DNA from: Schlesneria sp.
Lineage (GTDB): Bacteria > Planctomycetota > Planctomycetia > Planctomycetales > Planctomycetaceae
Direction: 5' to 3'
Length of the DNA stretch: 8,939 bases
Assembly: GCA_025353525.1 (NCBI GenBank)
Contig: JANXOO010000210.1
Span: 1-8,939 of the forward strand
The notes under the pieces were generated by a model. It was given only the letters and a program-made list of their open reading frames with translations, was not told the DNA's origin and ran no database searches. This document shows positions 1 through 7,389 of this stretch, in pieces; position 1 is the first letter of the stretch, and each line of letters begins with the position of its first letter. Made by a program: the position numbers and the translations under genes.

Positions 1-42
1 TGCGGGCAGCCATGTTCGTGATTGGGATAAAATGGAAATGAC

Positions 43-76
43 ATCGGCATCCATTCCGAGTAAAATGGATGCCGAT
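43..76. repeat. 13-bp perfect inverted repeat (hairpin), possible terminator of a gene to the left
   Basis: Positions 43-55 (ATCGGCATCCATT) are exactly complementary to 64-76, leaving an 8-nt loop. The stem is long enough to fold stably as RNA. Only three T follow it on the + strand and no good T-run lies on the other strand, so it is not a textbook rho-independent terminator. It could end transcription of a gene lying left of the window, or be a protein or RNA structural site. The hairpin is directly seen; the role is inferred. Confidence 0.5.
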
Positions 77-86
77 TTACCTGAAA

Positions 87-124
87 TTCCACCGTGTGGA
101 AATCCCGGAATCCGGGGGGGGGGG
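87..124. repeat. Two short palindromes followed by a run of 11 G
   Basis: TTCCAC at 87-92 pairs with GTGGAA at 96-101 across 3 nt. CCCGGA at 104-109 pairs with TCCGGG at 111-116 across 1 nt. The last G of the second palindrome lies inside an uninterrupted run of 11 G at 114-124. With the 43-76 hairpin this makes three successive inverted repeats in about 75 bp. Long G runs are prone to length change by slippage and to sequencing error. No gene reads across it, so a phase-variable coding switch is not evident. Confidence 0.45.
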
Positions 125-218
125 ACTAAACTTTTTCCCATTCAACAGCGTTTCGATCAATCCCGACTGGCTCCCGATGAAAAATGGAAACTTTGACCAA
201 ACATGGCAATCTCATCCT

Positions 219-227
219 TGATATAAT
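219..227 (+). promoter_or_regulatory. Candidate extended -10 promoter for the LRR gene
   Basis: The sequence reads TG, one base, then a perfect TATAAT (222-227), which is the extended -10 form used by housekeeping sigma factors. A TTGACC at 193-198 looks like a -35 box but lies 23 nt away, too far for normal spacing, so the extended -10 would have to act largely alone. Transcription would start near 234, only a few bases ahead of the first possible ATG at 240. This is one reason for placing the protein start further in. No expression evidence is available. Confidence 0.4.
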
Positions 228-350
228 CCGGTTGGAATCATGTATCGAACAAAACTGCGAAATATCCCGCCCACACACCAGAAAGTAAGGCTGTCTGAAT
301 ACATTGTCATGTATGAGTCGTTTACCGTGTCAAAGTGTCTTTCGTGTGAC

Positions 351-1610
351 ATGTTGGTTGTACAATGGTCACACGCCGTTTTTGCTCTTTGTTTATTCCT
401 TGTGGCGATGCGATGCCGTTTGTTGACCGGCGACGAAACACCGCATTACCCCCCTTCCCCTGTGGTCCAGCAAGAGCTCTTCTCGTTAGGAGCTAGCGGG
501 ATTGGATCCGCAACAAGCAACGGAGATGTGCGCCAGGTTCGTTTGCCGGACGCAACCGAATCTCGAATTGCGGAATTGGTCGAGAAGTTTCCCAATTTGC
601 AGGGCGTTTGGCTCGACGCTCCTAAGAACCGATCAACTCCAATTCCACCGGAAGGAATAAGGCACCTTGATCGACTGGCTGAATTAACGATTTTACACTT
701 GCACACAAATTGCAGTGATTTGCAAGCCGACGCGGTGTCTCGGCTAACCAGTTTAGAAGAATTGTCATTCGAAGCTGGCGACATCACCAATCGCGGTATT
801 GCCAAACTTGGAAGGCTAACATCGATTAAATCATTATCGCTTAGCAGCGACTTGAAGGAATCACGCACTGCGACTGACGAAGTGTTCGCGGCGATCATTC
901 GACGTTTCCCCCGATTAACGCGATTGCAACTGACCGGATCCGGGATCACAAAAGGGACGTTTCGGGAGGTAAGCCGGTTGCAAGAGCTAGAGTCGCTCGC
1001 ACTTCATGTGCCCGGCACGGTGAGTGCGGATGATGTTGGTGATATTCCAAATTTGAAACGGTTGTCCGCAATTGATTTCAGATTTTCTGGCAAGAACGGC
1101 AAGAGCCGCAATGTCGACGATGTGGTGAAGTCGCTTGGGGCGATTCAGTCACTGCGCAAGATTTATTTGAGTGCTCAACATACCGATGCGGGAACTGCCC
1201 ACCTGTCGCGATTGACAAAGCTGCACTCATTCGAAACATTGAGTACCAATATCACGGATGCATCACTCGCATCGCTGCATAATATGAGTGACCTTCGTGA
1301 ACTGCGGTTGTCGTCCTCGAAGATTAGCGGAGTCGGGCTTGCCTACCTCAGCACGCAACTGAAACTGAGTGAGCTCTCCCTGCATGGCACTGGTTTGAAA
1401 CCTGAAAACGTTCAATACCTTGCAAAGCTTCACTCGCTGGAGGCAATTGACGTAGGGTGGACACCAGTTGCAATGGATGATCATTGGAAAGCACTCTCCG
1501 GATTAAAGGATCTTAGGTCACTGAAGCGTGTGATTATCAATCTCGACAATGCAAGCACTCTTTCCCTTCAAGAAATGTTGCCGCAGTGTCAAGTAATTCA
1601 AGTCGACTGA
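351..1610 (+). CDS. Leucine-rich-repeat protein, probably exported
   Basis: This is an LRR protein of unknown partner, 419 residues from this start. Residue numbers here count from 351. A hydrophobic stretch at about 9-19 (AVFALCLFLVA) looks like a signal peptide core or membrane anchor, followed by a Pro-rich linker. Repeats of about 24 residues run from about 130 to the C-terminus. Clear units begin with LTSLEELSF, FPRLTRLQL, IQSLRKIYL, MSDLRELRL, QLKLSELSL and LHSLEAIDV, several continuing as 'IT..(G/S)LA.L'. No enzyme domain is seen. Such proteins are abundant in planctomycetes and presumably bind protein or glycan ligands. The frame stays open upstream to an ATG at 240, but those 37 residues look unnatural and would start almost at the predicted transcript start. 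ATG 309 is another option, and none of the three has a strong ribosome binding site. It is followed by 900 bp without genes, so it is probably monocistronic and unrelated to kdp. Confidence 0.75.
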   Translation: MLVVQWSHAVFALCLFLVAMRCRLLTGDETPHYPPSPVVQQELFSLGASGIGSATSNGDVRQVRLPDATESRIAELVEKFPNLQGVWLDAPKNRSTPIPPEGIRHLDRLAELTILHLHTNCSDLQADAVSRLTSLEELSFEAGDITNRGIAKLGRLTSIKSLSLSSDLKESRTATDEVFAAIIRRFPRLTRLQLTGSGITKGTFREVSRLQELESLALHVPGTVSADDVGDIPNLKRLSAIDFRFSGKNGKSRNVDDVVKSLGAIQSLRKIYLSAQHTDAGTAHLSRLTKLHSFETLSTNITDASLASLHNMSDLRELRLSSSKISGVGLAYLSTQLKLSELSLHGTGLKPENVQYLAKLHSLEAIDVGWTPVAMDDHWKALSGLKDLRSLKRVIINLDNASTLSLQEMLPQCQVIQVD

Positions 1611-2000
1611 CTGATCCTGGTGGAGTGGCGGCGATTCGTTTCCTGACAATCCTCAGACGTATGCAACAACAAGTGACAAGTTCGTCCGTGATAGCGTTCT
1701 CGAAAAGATTCGTGCGAACAAACGAAGGCGTCGAAATCCGGTTGCTCGGCCATTTGGGGCCACTTGGGCAGTTTATTAAAATACCGGAACGTCTCGATTA
1801 CTTCAGTGAATGGCGGTCAGTAAATCATGTTGAATCAAACGATCTTGAACGTTCTTGTTAGTGATATTATCGGTCGTTCCGCGTATTGGTGACGCGAGCT
1901 TGACGGGTGCGATCCGTTCGGCACGAGCGGTTTCTGAATTCGTCGGGATCGCAAGAACGCAACATCCTGTGAATCGACACCGTATTGGGAGTTCCATTTC
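1611..2000. other. Intergenic stretch with no recognised gene
   Basis: Short open frames exist on both strands but none has a ribosome binding site, a recognisable domain or coding-like composition. I see no T-rich terminator hairpin directly after the LRR gene, no tRNA and no transposase remnant. It may be decayed sequence, or may hold an RNA I cannot recognise. Confidence 0.5.
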
Positions 2001-2100
2001 GGCCCAACGGGCCAGCGATTCGAATCGCCAGGGTCGGAGTCTTCGGAGGCCCTGGGAACAATGCCTCCCAGACCCTCTTCAGGCCCAACGGGTCGGTCAT
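2001..2100 (-). repeat. Dispersed-type repeat, copy A (inverted relative to copy B)
   Basis: Read on the minus strand, this block matches 2198-2300. Shared parts are a 16-nt identical end (2081-2096), an identical 28-nt core (2028-2055) and a weaker far end (2001-2011). The core is bounded by CCAGGG/CCCTGG, so it can fold, and it holds TCGGAG twice. GGCCCAACGGG occurs at both ends of this copy (2001-2011, 2082-2092). A 14-bp perfect palindrome, GCGATTCGAATCGC, lies at 2015-2028. Minus-strand translation from ATG at 2100 gives MTDPLGL...PGPPKTPTLA..I.GPLGR, nearly the same peptide as copy B, with no clear Shine-Dalgarno sequence. I read it as a repeat family that gets miscalled as tiny genes in planctomycetes, although a real peptide cannot be excluded. 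Confidence 0.8.
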
Positions 2101-2197
2101 TCGCTTTTTCTAGAGCACGTGATGGACTCTTCGCGTTTGATTTGAGTGAAGCATCAAAATGACATTCGACATCAGGATTCAATCGTCGATGATTCGG

Positions 2198-2300
2198 ATG
2201 GCCGACCCGTTGGGCCTCAATGCCGTTTTTTCGGAACGCCGTTCTCCAGGGCCTCCGAAGACTCCGACCCTGGCTATGGGAATTAATGGTCCGTTGGAGC
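2198..2300 (+). repeat. Dispersed-type repeat, copy B (inverted relative to copy A)
   Basis: This is the partner of copy A in opposite orientation, 97 bp away, so the two arms could pair into a large cruciform or RNA stem. The identical 28-nt core is at 2246-2273 and the identical 16-nt end at 2202-2217. The far end is degenerate: 2290-2300 reads TCCGTTGGAGC where copy A's matching end, on its minus strand, reads CCCGTTGGGCC. From ATG 2198 it translates as MADPLGL...PGPPKTPTLAMGINGPL. The two copies differ in length by one codon (3 nt) before the core, so the frame is kept. No ribosome binding site precedes the ATG, and the open frame simply runs on to 2428 through unrelated sequence. Confidence 0.8.
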
Positions 2301-2432
2301 GAAAGACGGCTTGCGACGCTTCGCGTTTTCCGCGTTCGTCACCCAGACAATTTCGAAATCCACCCACATTCGGCTGTCCGGGCGAATATCGCGACGTTCT
2401 TTGCGCTTTCCTTATGTCAGGTGGCTGACTTC
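2301..2432. other. Intergenic stretch upstream of the kdp promoter region
   Basis: No gene is supported here. A small inverted repeat, GTCAG (2416-2420) and CTGAC (2425-2429) with a 4-nt loop, is the only local structure noticed. Nearness to the kdp operon makes a regulatory role possible but unproven. Confidence 0.4.
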
Positions 2433-2464
2433 TTACCCCCATTTTACATCGACTCGTCCATAAT
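2433..2464 (+). promoter_or_regulatory. Candidate activator-dependent kdp promoter
   Basis: CATAAT at 2459-2464 matches the -10 consensus at five of six positions. The position 17 nt upstream (2436-2441, CCCCCA) is nothing like a -35 box, as expected for a promoter that needs an activator. Two TTAC half-sites, at 2433-2436 and 2444-2447, are 11 nt apart and straddle that -35 position. Direct half-sites at about one helical turn are typical for OmpR/PhoB-family regulators, to which KdpE belongs. A start near 2471 would leave a leader of about 40 nt. The motif is short, so this is a weak call. Confidence 0.3.
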
Positions 2465-2499
2465 ACTGACGATGAAATGATCACGAACGAATTCGAAAA

Positions 2500-2506
2500 A
2501 AGGAGG
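2500..2506 (+). promoter_or_regulatory. Strong ribosome binding site for the first small gene of the operon
   Basis: AAGGAGG, preceded by an A run, lies 5 nt ahead of ATG 2512. It is the best Shine-Dalgarno sequence in the window. It is the main reason to accept the 30-codon frame that follows as a real gene rather than as leader sequence for kdpA. Confidence 0.75.
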
Positions 2507-2511
2507 ATTCA

Positions 2512-2604
2512 ATGGATCTCGCGTTTATGGCAATCGTCATCGGCTTTTTTCTGCTGAGTGGCCTGCTGGTCGCAGGGTGTCGTCGTCTTGAGGAGCGAAA
2601 ATGA
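2512..2604 (+). CDS. Small single-pass membrane protein, first gene of the kdp operon
   Basis: This encodes 30 residues: Met-Asp, then a hydrophobic segment at about 3-23 (including AIVIGFFLLSGLLVAG), then a charged tail containing CRRLEERK. This is a single transmembrane helix with a positively and negatively charged end, probably cytoplasmic. It has a strong ribosome binding site and its TGA (2602-2604) overlaps the kdpF start, so it is probably translationally coupled to it. Similar tiny hydrophobic proteins ending in a C-(E/R/D)-R-L-like tail occur ahead of kdpF/kdpA in other bacteria as far as I recall, but I know no established name or function. By position it may be an extra small subunit or assembly factor of the Kdp ATPase, or a second KdpF-like peptide. 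It is easily missed by gene callers because of its length. Confidence 0.7.
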   Translation: MDLAFMAIVIGFFLLSGLLVAGCRRLEERK

Positions 2605-2696
2605 TGGATTCGATGCAATTGTTGGCGTCGGTGCTGGCAGGCGGACTCTTCTTCTACCTGCTCTTCGCAATGCTTTGCCCGGAAAGGTTCTCATGA
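2601..2696 (+). CDS. kdpF: KdpF, small subunit of the K+-transporting ATPase
   Basis: This is a 31-residue single-helix protein, close to the 29 residues of E. coli KdpF. The helix spans about residues 7-25 and ends in the typical YLLFAMLCPERF tail, the family's 'YLL.ALL.PE.F' signature. KdpF sits between KdpA and KdpB in the membrane complex and stabilises it. GAGGAG at 2590-2595 serves as its ribosome binding site. The start is either ATG 2601, which overlaps the preceding gene as ATGA, or ATG 2604, which gives 8 nt spacing and 30 residues. Its TGA (2694-2696) overlaps the kdpA ATG (2693), so the genes are translationally coupled. Confidence 0.88.
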   Translation: MMDSMQLLASVLAGGLFFYLLFAMLCPERFS

Positions 2697-4441
2697 ATAT
2701 CACTGCATGGACAGAGATCGGTCTCTATTTTCTCGTACTGCTTCTCGCCGTCAAGCCGTTGGGTTGGTACATGGCCCGCGTTTACTCCGGTCAACCTTGC
2801 GGGCTTGATCGCGCGATCGGTCCTGTCGAACGAATCATCTACCGTCTGTCGTGTGTCAAACCGGATGAAGAAATGTCGTGGACAACATATTCGTTCGCGA
2901 CCCTGGCATTTAACGGACTGGGCGCCGTAGTGGTTTATGGTTTGCAACGCTCACAGGACTGGTTGCCACTCAATCCACAGCATCTTCCAGCGGTCGCACC
3001 GGACCTCGCCTTCAATACGGCAGTCAGCTTCGCGACGAATACGAACTGGCAGGCCTACAGCGGCGAAAGCGCCTTGAGTTACCTGACTCAAATGCTCGGA
3101 TTGACCGTACAAAACTTTGTTTCTGCTGCAACTGGCATGGCCGTGTTGATCGCGCTGATCCGTGGCTTGACGCGGCGAATGACGGGAACGATCGGTAACT
3201 TCTGGGTCGATCTGACGCGGAGCACGCTGTATATCCTGATGCCACTGTCGCTCGTGCTGGCGATCGTGCTTGTTTCGCAAGGGGTCGTTCAGACATTTTC
3301 ACCGGCGGTAGAAGTCACTCTTCTGGAGCCGACAACCGACGCTGAAGGGAAGTCTGTGTCGACGCAAACGATCCCGCTGGGTCCTGCGGCGTCGCAGATC
3401 GCGATCAAACAGCTCGGAACAAACGGAGGCGGTTTTTTTGGAGTCAATTCAGCTCATCCGCTGGAGAACGCGACGCCGCTCAGCAACTTCCTTCAGTTGC
3501 TCTCGATTCTGCTGATTGCAGCGGCACTGTGCTACACGTTTGGAGACCTTGTCGGCGATACACGTCAGGGCTGGGCCCTGTTGGGCGCGATGCTTGTGAT
3601 TTTCGTGCCGATGCTCGCCGTTTGCGTTTGGGCCGAGCAGTCGGGGAACCCGCGACTGGACGAACAGGGTGTCGATCAGGTTGCGAGCGCTTTCCAGAGC
3701 GGCGGGAATATGGAAGGAAAAGAGGTCCGTTTCGGAGCCGCTTCGTCCGCACTGTGGGCCACTGCGACGACAGCAGCATCAAACGGCAGTGTGAATTCAA
3801 TGCATGATTCCTTTACGCCCCTGGGAGGACTGGTGCCGATTTGGATGATTCAGCTTGGCGAAGTCATTTTCGGCGGGGTCGGCAGCGGTCTGTATGGACT
3901 GGTGATCTTCGCCATCATGGCGGTCTTCATTGCGGGGCTGATGGTCGGACGGACACCGGAATATCTTGGTAAGAAAATTGAAGCCTATGAAATGAAGATG
4001 GCGTCACTGGTCGTGTTGATACCGCCGCTGGTGGTACTGGGTGGCACGGCCGTCGCCGTTTCACTGACAGCTGGTCGAGCTGGCGTTTCGAATCCCGGGC
4101 CGCACGGTTTCAGTCAGATTTTGTACGCACTGTCATCGGCCGGTAATAACAACGGGAGCGCCTTCGGCGGACTGAGTGTTAACACCCCGTTCTACAATGT
4201 GCTGCTCGGTGTCGCGATGTTGATTTCGCGCTATTGGCTGATCGTACCCGTGCTTGCGATCGCCGGTTCGCTTGCTCGTAAAAAATATACGCCACCGTCT
4301 GCCGGGACACTTCCGACGCATACTCCTTTGTTTGTCGTTCTCGTTGCGGGCATGGTGTTGCTTGTGGGGGCATTGACATTCGTCCCTGCGCTGGCGTTGG
4401 GACCGGTCGTTGAACACTTGCAACTGTTCGCCGTGCAATAG
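2693..4441 (+). CDS. kdpA: KdpA, potassium-binding and translocating subunit
   Basis: This 582-residue channel-like subunit of the KdpFABC pump (E. coli 557) binds K+ in a selectivity filter and passes it to KdpB. It is very hydrophobic, with about ten membrane helices, the first at about 7-27. The four pore-loop regions are recognisable: NTNWQAYSG (116-124), [20 protein letters not shown] (241-260), [16 protein letters not shown] (364-379) and [14 protein letters not shown] (481-494). The Gly-rich filter of loop two is intact. The [14 protein letters not shown] stretch (417-430) is also a family hallmark. The periplasmic segment around 205-235 is a likely source of the extra length. The start is ATG 2693 because [13 protein letters not shown] is a normal KdpA beginning, GGAAAGG precedes it and it overlaps the kdpF stop. 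The open frame further upstream (to 2558) merely overlaps the two small genes. Confidence 0.97.
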   Translation: MNITAWTEIGLYFLVLLLAVKPLGWYMARVYSGQPCGLDRAIGPVERIIYRLSCVKPDEEMSWTTYSFATLAFNGLGAVVVYGLQRSQDWLPLNPQHLPAVAPDLAFNTAVSFATNTNWQAYSGESALSYLTQMLGLTVQNFVSAATGMAVLIALIRGLTRRMTGTIGNFWVDLTRSTLYILMPLSLVLAIVLVSQGVVQTFSPAVEVTLLEPTTDAEGKSVSTQTIPLGPAASQIAIKQLGTNGGGFFGVNSAHPLENATPLSNFLQLLSILLIAAALCYTFGDLVGDTRQGWALLGAMLVIFVPMLAVCVWAEQSGNPRLDEQGVDQVASAFQSGGNMEGKEVRFGAASSALWATATTAASNGSVNSMHDSFTPLGGLVPIWMIQLGEVIFGGVGSGLYGLVIFAIMAVFIAGLMVGRTPEYLGKKIEAYEMKMASLVVLIPPLVVLGGTAVAVSLTAGRAGVSNPGPHGFSQILYALSSAGNNNGSAFGGLSVNTPFYNVLLGVAMLISRYWLIVPVLAIAGSLARKKYTPPSAGTLPTHTPLFVVLVAGMVLLVGALTFVPALALGPVVEHLQLFAVQ

Positions 4442-4526
4442 TCCCGTCAAAACCTGCTTGTTTTCGACCTCGGCAACGGCTTCCGATGCCCCGAACGCTT
4501 TCAACAAATTCCACTGGAAACTTAAC

Positions 4527-6587
4527 ATGTCCAATAGAAGTTCGAGACCACTTTTCGATGGGCCCATCGTCAAACGGGCGTTACTGGATGCGTTTTACAA
4601 GCTCAATCCCCGACATCAGATCCGTAACCCTGTGATGTTTACGGTGTTCGTTGGAAGCGTCCTGACAACGATTCTTGCAATGACGGCATCATCAACTCCC
4701 GGCGGTGAATCATCCGCATTTGTCGGCGGAATCGCAGCCTGGCTGTGGTTCACGTTACTGTTCGCCAATTTTGCGGAAGCGATGGCCGAAGGTCGCGGCA
4801 AAGCGCAGGCTGACGCCTTGCGAAAATCCCGCCAGGAAGTCATGGCCTGCCGGATCACTGGAAACGATGTCCGCGAATCGGTTGCTTCATCTCTTTTGAA
4901 AAAGGGAGACGTTGTCTTCGTCAAGGCGGGAGACCTGATCCCGATTGATGGCGAAGTCATCGACGGTGTCGCATCGGTCGACGAAAGCGCGATCACGGGT
5001 GAGAGTGCTCCGGTCATTCGCGAGAGCGGTGGGGATCGCAGCGCCGTGACCGGCGGTACGCGCGTCATCTCGGATTCGTTAAAAATTCGGGCGACCTCAA
5101 GCCCTGGCGAAAGTTTCCTCGATCGTATGATCAGCATGGTGGAAGGAGCCAGTCGGCAAAAAACACCAAACGAAATTGCTTTGAACATCCTGCTGGCCGC
5201 GATGACGATCGTCTTTCTGCTGGCCTGCGTCACTCTGATTCCAATTTCGGAATACAGCGTGATACTGGCTGGCAAAGGAACGCCGATTAGCCTGGCAGTC
5301 GTCGTCGCGTTGCTCGTGTGCCTTATCCCGACAACGATCGGAGGATTGTTATCGGCAATCGGAATTGCCGGGATGGACCGCATGATTCAGGCGAATGTTA
5401 TTGCGACATCGGGACGTGCGGTCGAAGCGGCAGGCGATGTCGATGTCTTGCTGCTGGACAAGACGGGAACGATCACACTCGGCAACCGCCAGGCGGTGGA
5501 ATTCATCGCGTCGGACGGAGTGACCGTCGAGCAACTTGCCGATGCGGCCCAACTGTCATCCTTATCCGACGAGACTCCCGAAGGCCGCAGCATCGTTGTC
5601 CTCGCCAAAACGAAATACGGTTTGCGTGGTCGCAACGTCGAAGAATTGCGAGCAAGATTTGTTGAGTTTTCAGCGAGAACACGAATGAGCGGCGTCGATC
5701 TGGACGGGCGCGAGATTCGCAAAGGAGCTGTCGACGCCATGGAAAACTACGTGCGTGATCAACAGGGAATATTCCCTCGCGCTCTGAAAGATCACGTCAC
5801 ACGTATTTCGAAACTCGGCGGCACGCCACTTGTCGTCGCCGAGGGCAAAAGGCCGCTCGGCGTCATTTACCTGAAAGACATTGTGAAAGGAGGAATCCGG
5901 GAACGGTTTGCTCAACTGCGTCAGATGGGAATCAAAACCGTCATGATTACGGGAGACAATCCGCTGACTGCCGCTGCAATCGCCGCCGAAGCCGGAGTGG
6001 ACGACTTTTTGGCGGAGGCGACACCGGAAGCGAAGTTGGCGCTGATTCGCGAGTATCAATCGGGTGGCCGACTGGTTGCGATGACGGGTGATGGAACAAA
6101 CGATTCGCCGGCACTGGCCCAGGCCGATGTCGCTGTCGCGATGAATTCCGGAACGCAGGCCGCGAAAGAAGCGGGAAACATGGTTGATCTCGATTCGAAT
6201 CCCACGAAACTGATCGAGATTGTCGAAATTGGCAAGCAATTGTTGATGACGCGCGGTTCGCTGACAACCTTCAGCATCGCCAATGACGTTTCCAAGTATT
6301 TCGCAATTATTCCTGCGGCATTTGTTGGAACGTATCCGGAACTGAATCGGCTCAATGTAATGGCCCTGGCCACACCTTCCAGCGCCATTCTTTCAGCGGT
6401 GATCTTTAATGCTCTCGTGATCGTCTTTCTGATTCCACTGGCACTGCGTGGTGTTCAGTACCGTTCTGTCGGAGCGGCAGCACTTTTAAGAGACAACCTG
6501 CTGATTTACGGCCTCGGTGGACTGATCGTTCCCTTCATCGGGATCAAGGCCATCGATTTGATCCTCGTCGCACTGCGTTTGGCTTAG
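4527..6587 (+). CDS. kdpB: KdpB, P-type ATPase subunit
   Basis: This 686-residue catalytic subunit (E. coli 682) hydrolyses ATP to drive K+ import at the cytoplasmic membrane. Domains run in order: helices 1-2 (about 34-84), actuator domain with TGES at 157-160, helices 3-4 with the IPTT kink at 267-270, phosphorylation motif DKTGT at 311-315 (Asp311 takes the phosphate), nucleotide-binding domain with KGA at 399-401, ITGDNPLTA around Asp477, hinge [12 protein letters not shown] at 519-530, and three C-terminal helices. Ser160 matches E. coli Ser162, the inhibitory phosphorylation site. Asp587 and Lys590 match the intramembrane Asp583/Lys586 pair. All key residues are present, so it should be active. 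The start is ATG 4527 because homologous sequence begins there; only a weak GGAAA precedes it. The 85-nt gap after kdpA is unusual beside the tight overlaps at the operon's start, and nothing recognisable lies in it. Confidence 0.97.
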   Translation: MSNRSSRPLFDGPIVKRALLDAFYKLNPRHQIRNPVMFTVFVGSVLTTILAMTASSTPGGESSAFVGGIAAWLWFTLLFANFAEAMAEGRGKAQADALRKSRQEVMACRITGNDVRESVASSLLKKGDVVFVKAGDLIPIDGEVIDGVASVDESAITGESAPVIRESGGDRSAVTGGTRVISDSLKIRATSSPGESFLDRMISMVEGASRQKTPNEIALNILLAAMTIVFLLACVTLIPISEYSVILAGKGTPISLAVVVALLVCLIPTTIGGLLSAIGIAGMDRMIQANVIATSGRAVEAAGDVDVLLLDKTGTITLGNRQAVEFIASDGVTVEQLADAAQLSSLSDETPEGRSIVVLAKTKYGLRGRNVEELRARFVEFSARTRMSGVDLDGREIRKGAVDAMENYVRDQQGIFPRALKDHVTRISKLGGTPLVVAEGKRPLGVIYLKDIVKGGIRERFAQLRQMGIKTVMITGDNPLTAAAIAAEAGVDDFLAEATPEAKLALIREYQSGGRLVAMTGDGTNDSPALAQADVAVAMNSGTQAAKEAGNMVDLDSNPTKLIEIVEIGKQLLMTRGSLTTFSIANDVSKYFAIIPAAFVGTYPELNRLNVMALATPSSAILSAVIFNALVIVFLIPLALRGVQYRSVGAAALLRDNLLIYGLGGLIVPFIGIKAIDLILVALRLA

Positions 6588-6615
6588 GCGACAGGCAGGA
6601 AAGGAAATACCAGTC

Positions 6616-6677
6616 GCTGAAAAACGCGGACAGGCACCAGGAAGCCCCCCGGCGCGCCGGGGTCCCCGTTTTTCAGC
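6616..6677. repeat. 62-bp near-perfect palindrome between kdpB and kdpC, REP- or MITE-like
   Basis: Positions 6616-6631 pair with 6662-6677 over 16 bp with one mismatch (C6627 against C6666); the outer 11 bp (GCTGAAAAACG and CGTTTTTCAGC) are exact. The 30-nt interior contains most of a competing 16-bp perfect palindrome, CCCCGGCGCGCCGGGG (6647-6662). The arm motif GGACAGGCACC resembles palindromic repeats I associate with planctomycete genomes, but I cannot confirm copy number here. No clear target-site duplication flanks it. The T run lies within the outer stem, 6 nt past the GC-rich inner hairpin, so it is a poor rho-independent terminator. It could still pause transcription or protect the kdpFAB mRNA end and lower kdpC/kdpD output. 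Confidence 0.75.
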
Positions 6678-6706
6678 CAACAGATTTACCACTGTCGGTC
6701 GCCTCT

Positions 6707-6712
6707 AAGGAG
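6707..6712 (+). promoter_or_regulatory. Ribosome binding site of kdpC
   Basis: AAGGAG ends 8 nt before ATG 6721 and fixes that start. An ATG at 6714 in another frame is too close to the site and opens only a 62-codon frame without family resemblance. Confidence 0.75.
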
Positions 6713-6720
6713 AATGTTTC

Positions 6721-7389
6721 ATGTTTGGAATTTTGAAAACTGCTACGATTGTGTTAGGTTTATTGACGATCGTGACCGGGGTGGTGTACCCGGTCGCGGT
6801 TACGGTTATTGCGCAGGTCGTGTTTCCCCGTTCGGCGAACGGAAGCCTGATCGAGAAGCCGGGCACACCGGTCATTGCGCCTGCTCAAAGAAATTTGCGT
6901 GACTGGAATTCCGATTCGTCGAAGCATGTGGAATGGACGGGGTCGAGTCTTGTCGGCCAGCAATTTACCAGTCCACACTACTTTTGGGGTCGTCCGTCGG
7001 CAACGAGTCCGGTCGCGTACAACGGGTCAGGGGGAAGCGGTTCCAACCAGGCGACGACGAATCCTGCACTTGTCGACGCTGTGCGAAGCCGAATCGCCGC
7101 GCTGCGTTCTGAAGACCCCGAGAACCAGGCTCGAGTTCCGGTTGACCTTGTGACAACATCAGGCAGCGGACTTGACCCGCATATTTCGGAAGCCGCAGCA
7201 CTGTATCAGGTGGGGCGGGTGGCGCGATTGCGAAAGGTCGACCAGTACACTATCAACAAACTCGTGCTGAGCCATACGGAGCGTCCGACACTTGGCTTGC
7301 TCGGGACGTCGCGCGTCAACGTGCTTAAACTCAACCTGGCACTGGATGCCGAATTGCCGGAGGCAAGTAAAAACACCGATGTCCGCTGA
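6721..7389 (+). CDS. kdpC: KdpC, accessory subunit of the K+-transporting ATPase
   Basis: This 222-residue protein (E. coli 190) has one N-terminal membrane helix (about 7-35) and a periplasmic domain, and is needed for a functional pump with KdpA and KdpB. Family motifs are clear: FWGRPSAT at 88-95, GGSGSNQATTNP at 104-115, VDLVTTSGSGLDPHIS from 141, and AALYQVGRVARLR at 159-171, then GLLGTSRVNVLKLNLAL near the end. The extra length is spread over the region at 40-80 and the C-terminus. A good ribosome binding site precedes it. It lies 133 nt after kdpB, a gap occupied largely by the palindromic element, and its end overlaps kdpD by 11 nt. Confidence 0.96.
   Translation: MFGILKTATIVLGLLTIVTGVVYPVAVTVIAQVVFPRSANGSLIEKPGTPVIAPAQRNLRDWNSDSSKHVEWTGSSLVGQQFTSPHYFWGRPSATSPVAYNGSGGSGSNQATTNPALVDAVRSRIAALRSEDPENQARVPVDLVTTSGSGLDPHISEAAALYQVGRVARLRKVDQYTINKLVLSHTERPTLGLLGTSRVNVLKLNLALDAELPEASKNTDVR

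Noticed and set aside
193..227. Classical -35/-10 promoter using TTGACC and TATAAT
   Set aside because: The boxes are 23 nt apart, well outside the usual 16-18 nt; only the extended -10 is kept.
1803..1997. Minus-strand open frame of 64 codons between the LRR gene and the repeats
   Set aside because: No ribosome binding site and no recognisable family; its sequence looks like chance open frame in intergenic DNA.
2558..2692. 45-codon N-terminal extension of KdpA
   Set aside because: This frame overlaps the small membrane protein gene and kdpF in another phase; KdpA homology and the ribosome binding site both place the start at 2693.
4410..4526. 39-codon N-terminal extension of KdpB
   Set aside because: It would overlap the end of kdpA and has a Cys-rich sequence unlike KdpB; family-like sequence begins at the ATG at 4527.
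4616..5383. 255-codon open frame on the minus strand
   Set aside because: It lies wholly inside kdpB, opposite its well-conserved actuator and membrane regions; it is a by-product of codon composition and shows no domain.
5670..6239. 189-codon open frame on the minus strand
   Set aside because: Antisense to the nucleotide-binding domain of kdpB, with no ribosome binding site or recognisable protein features.
6647..6677. Rho-independent terminator at the end of kdpB
   Set aside because: The GC-rich hairpin is followed by TCCCCG before the T run, and the T run itself pairs in the outer stem; kdpC and kdpD clearly continue the operon.
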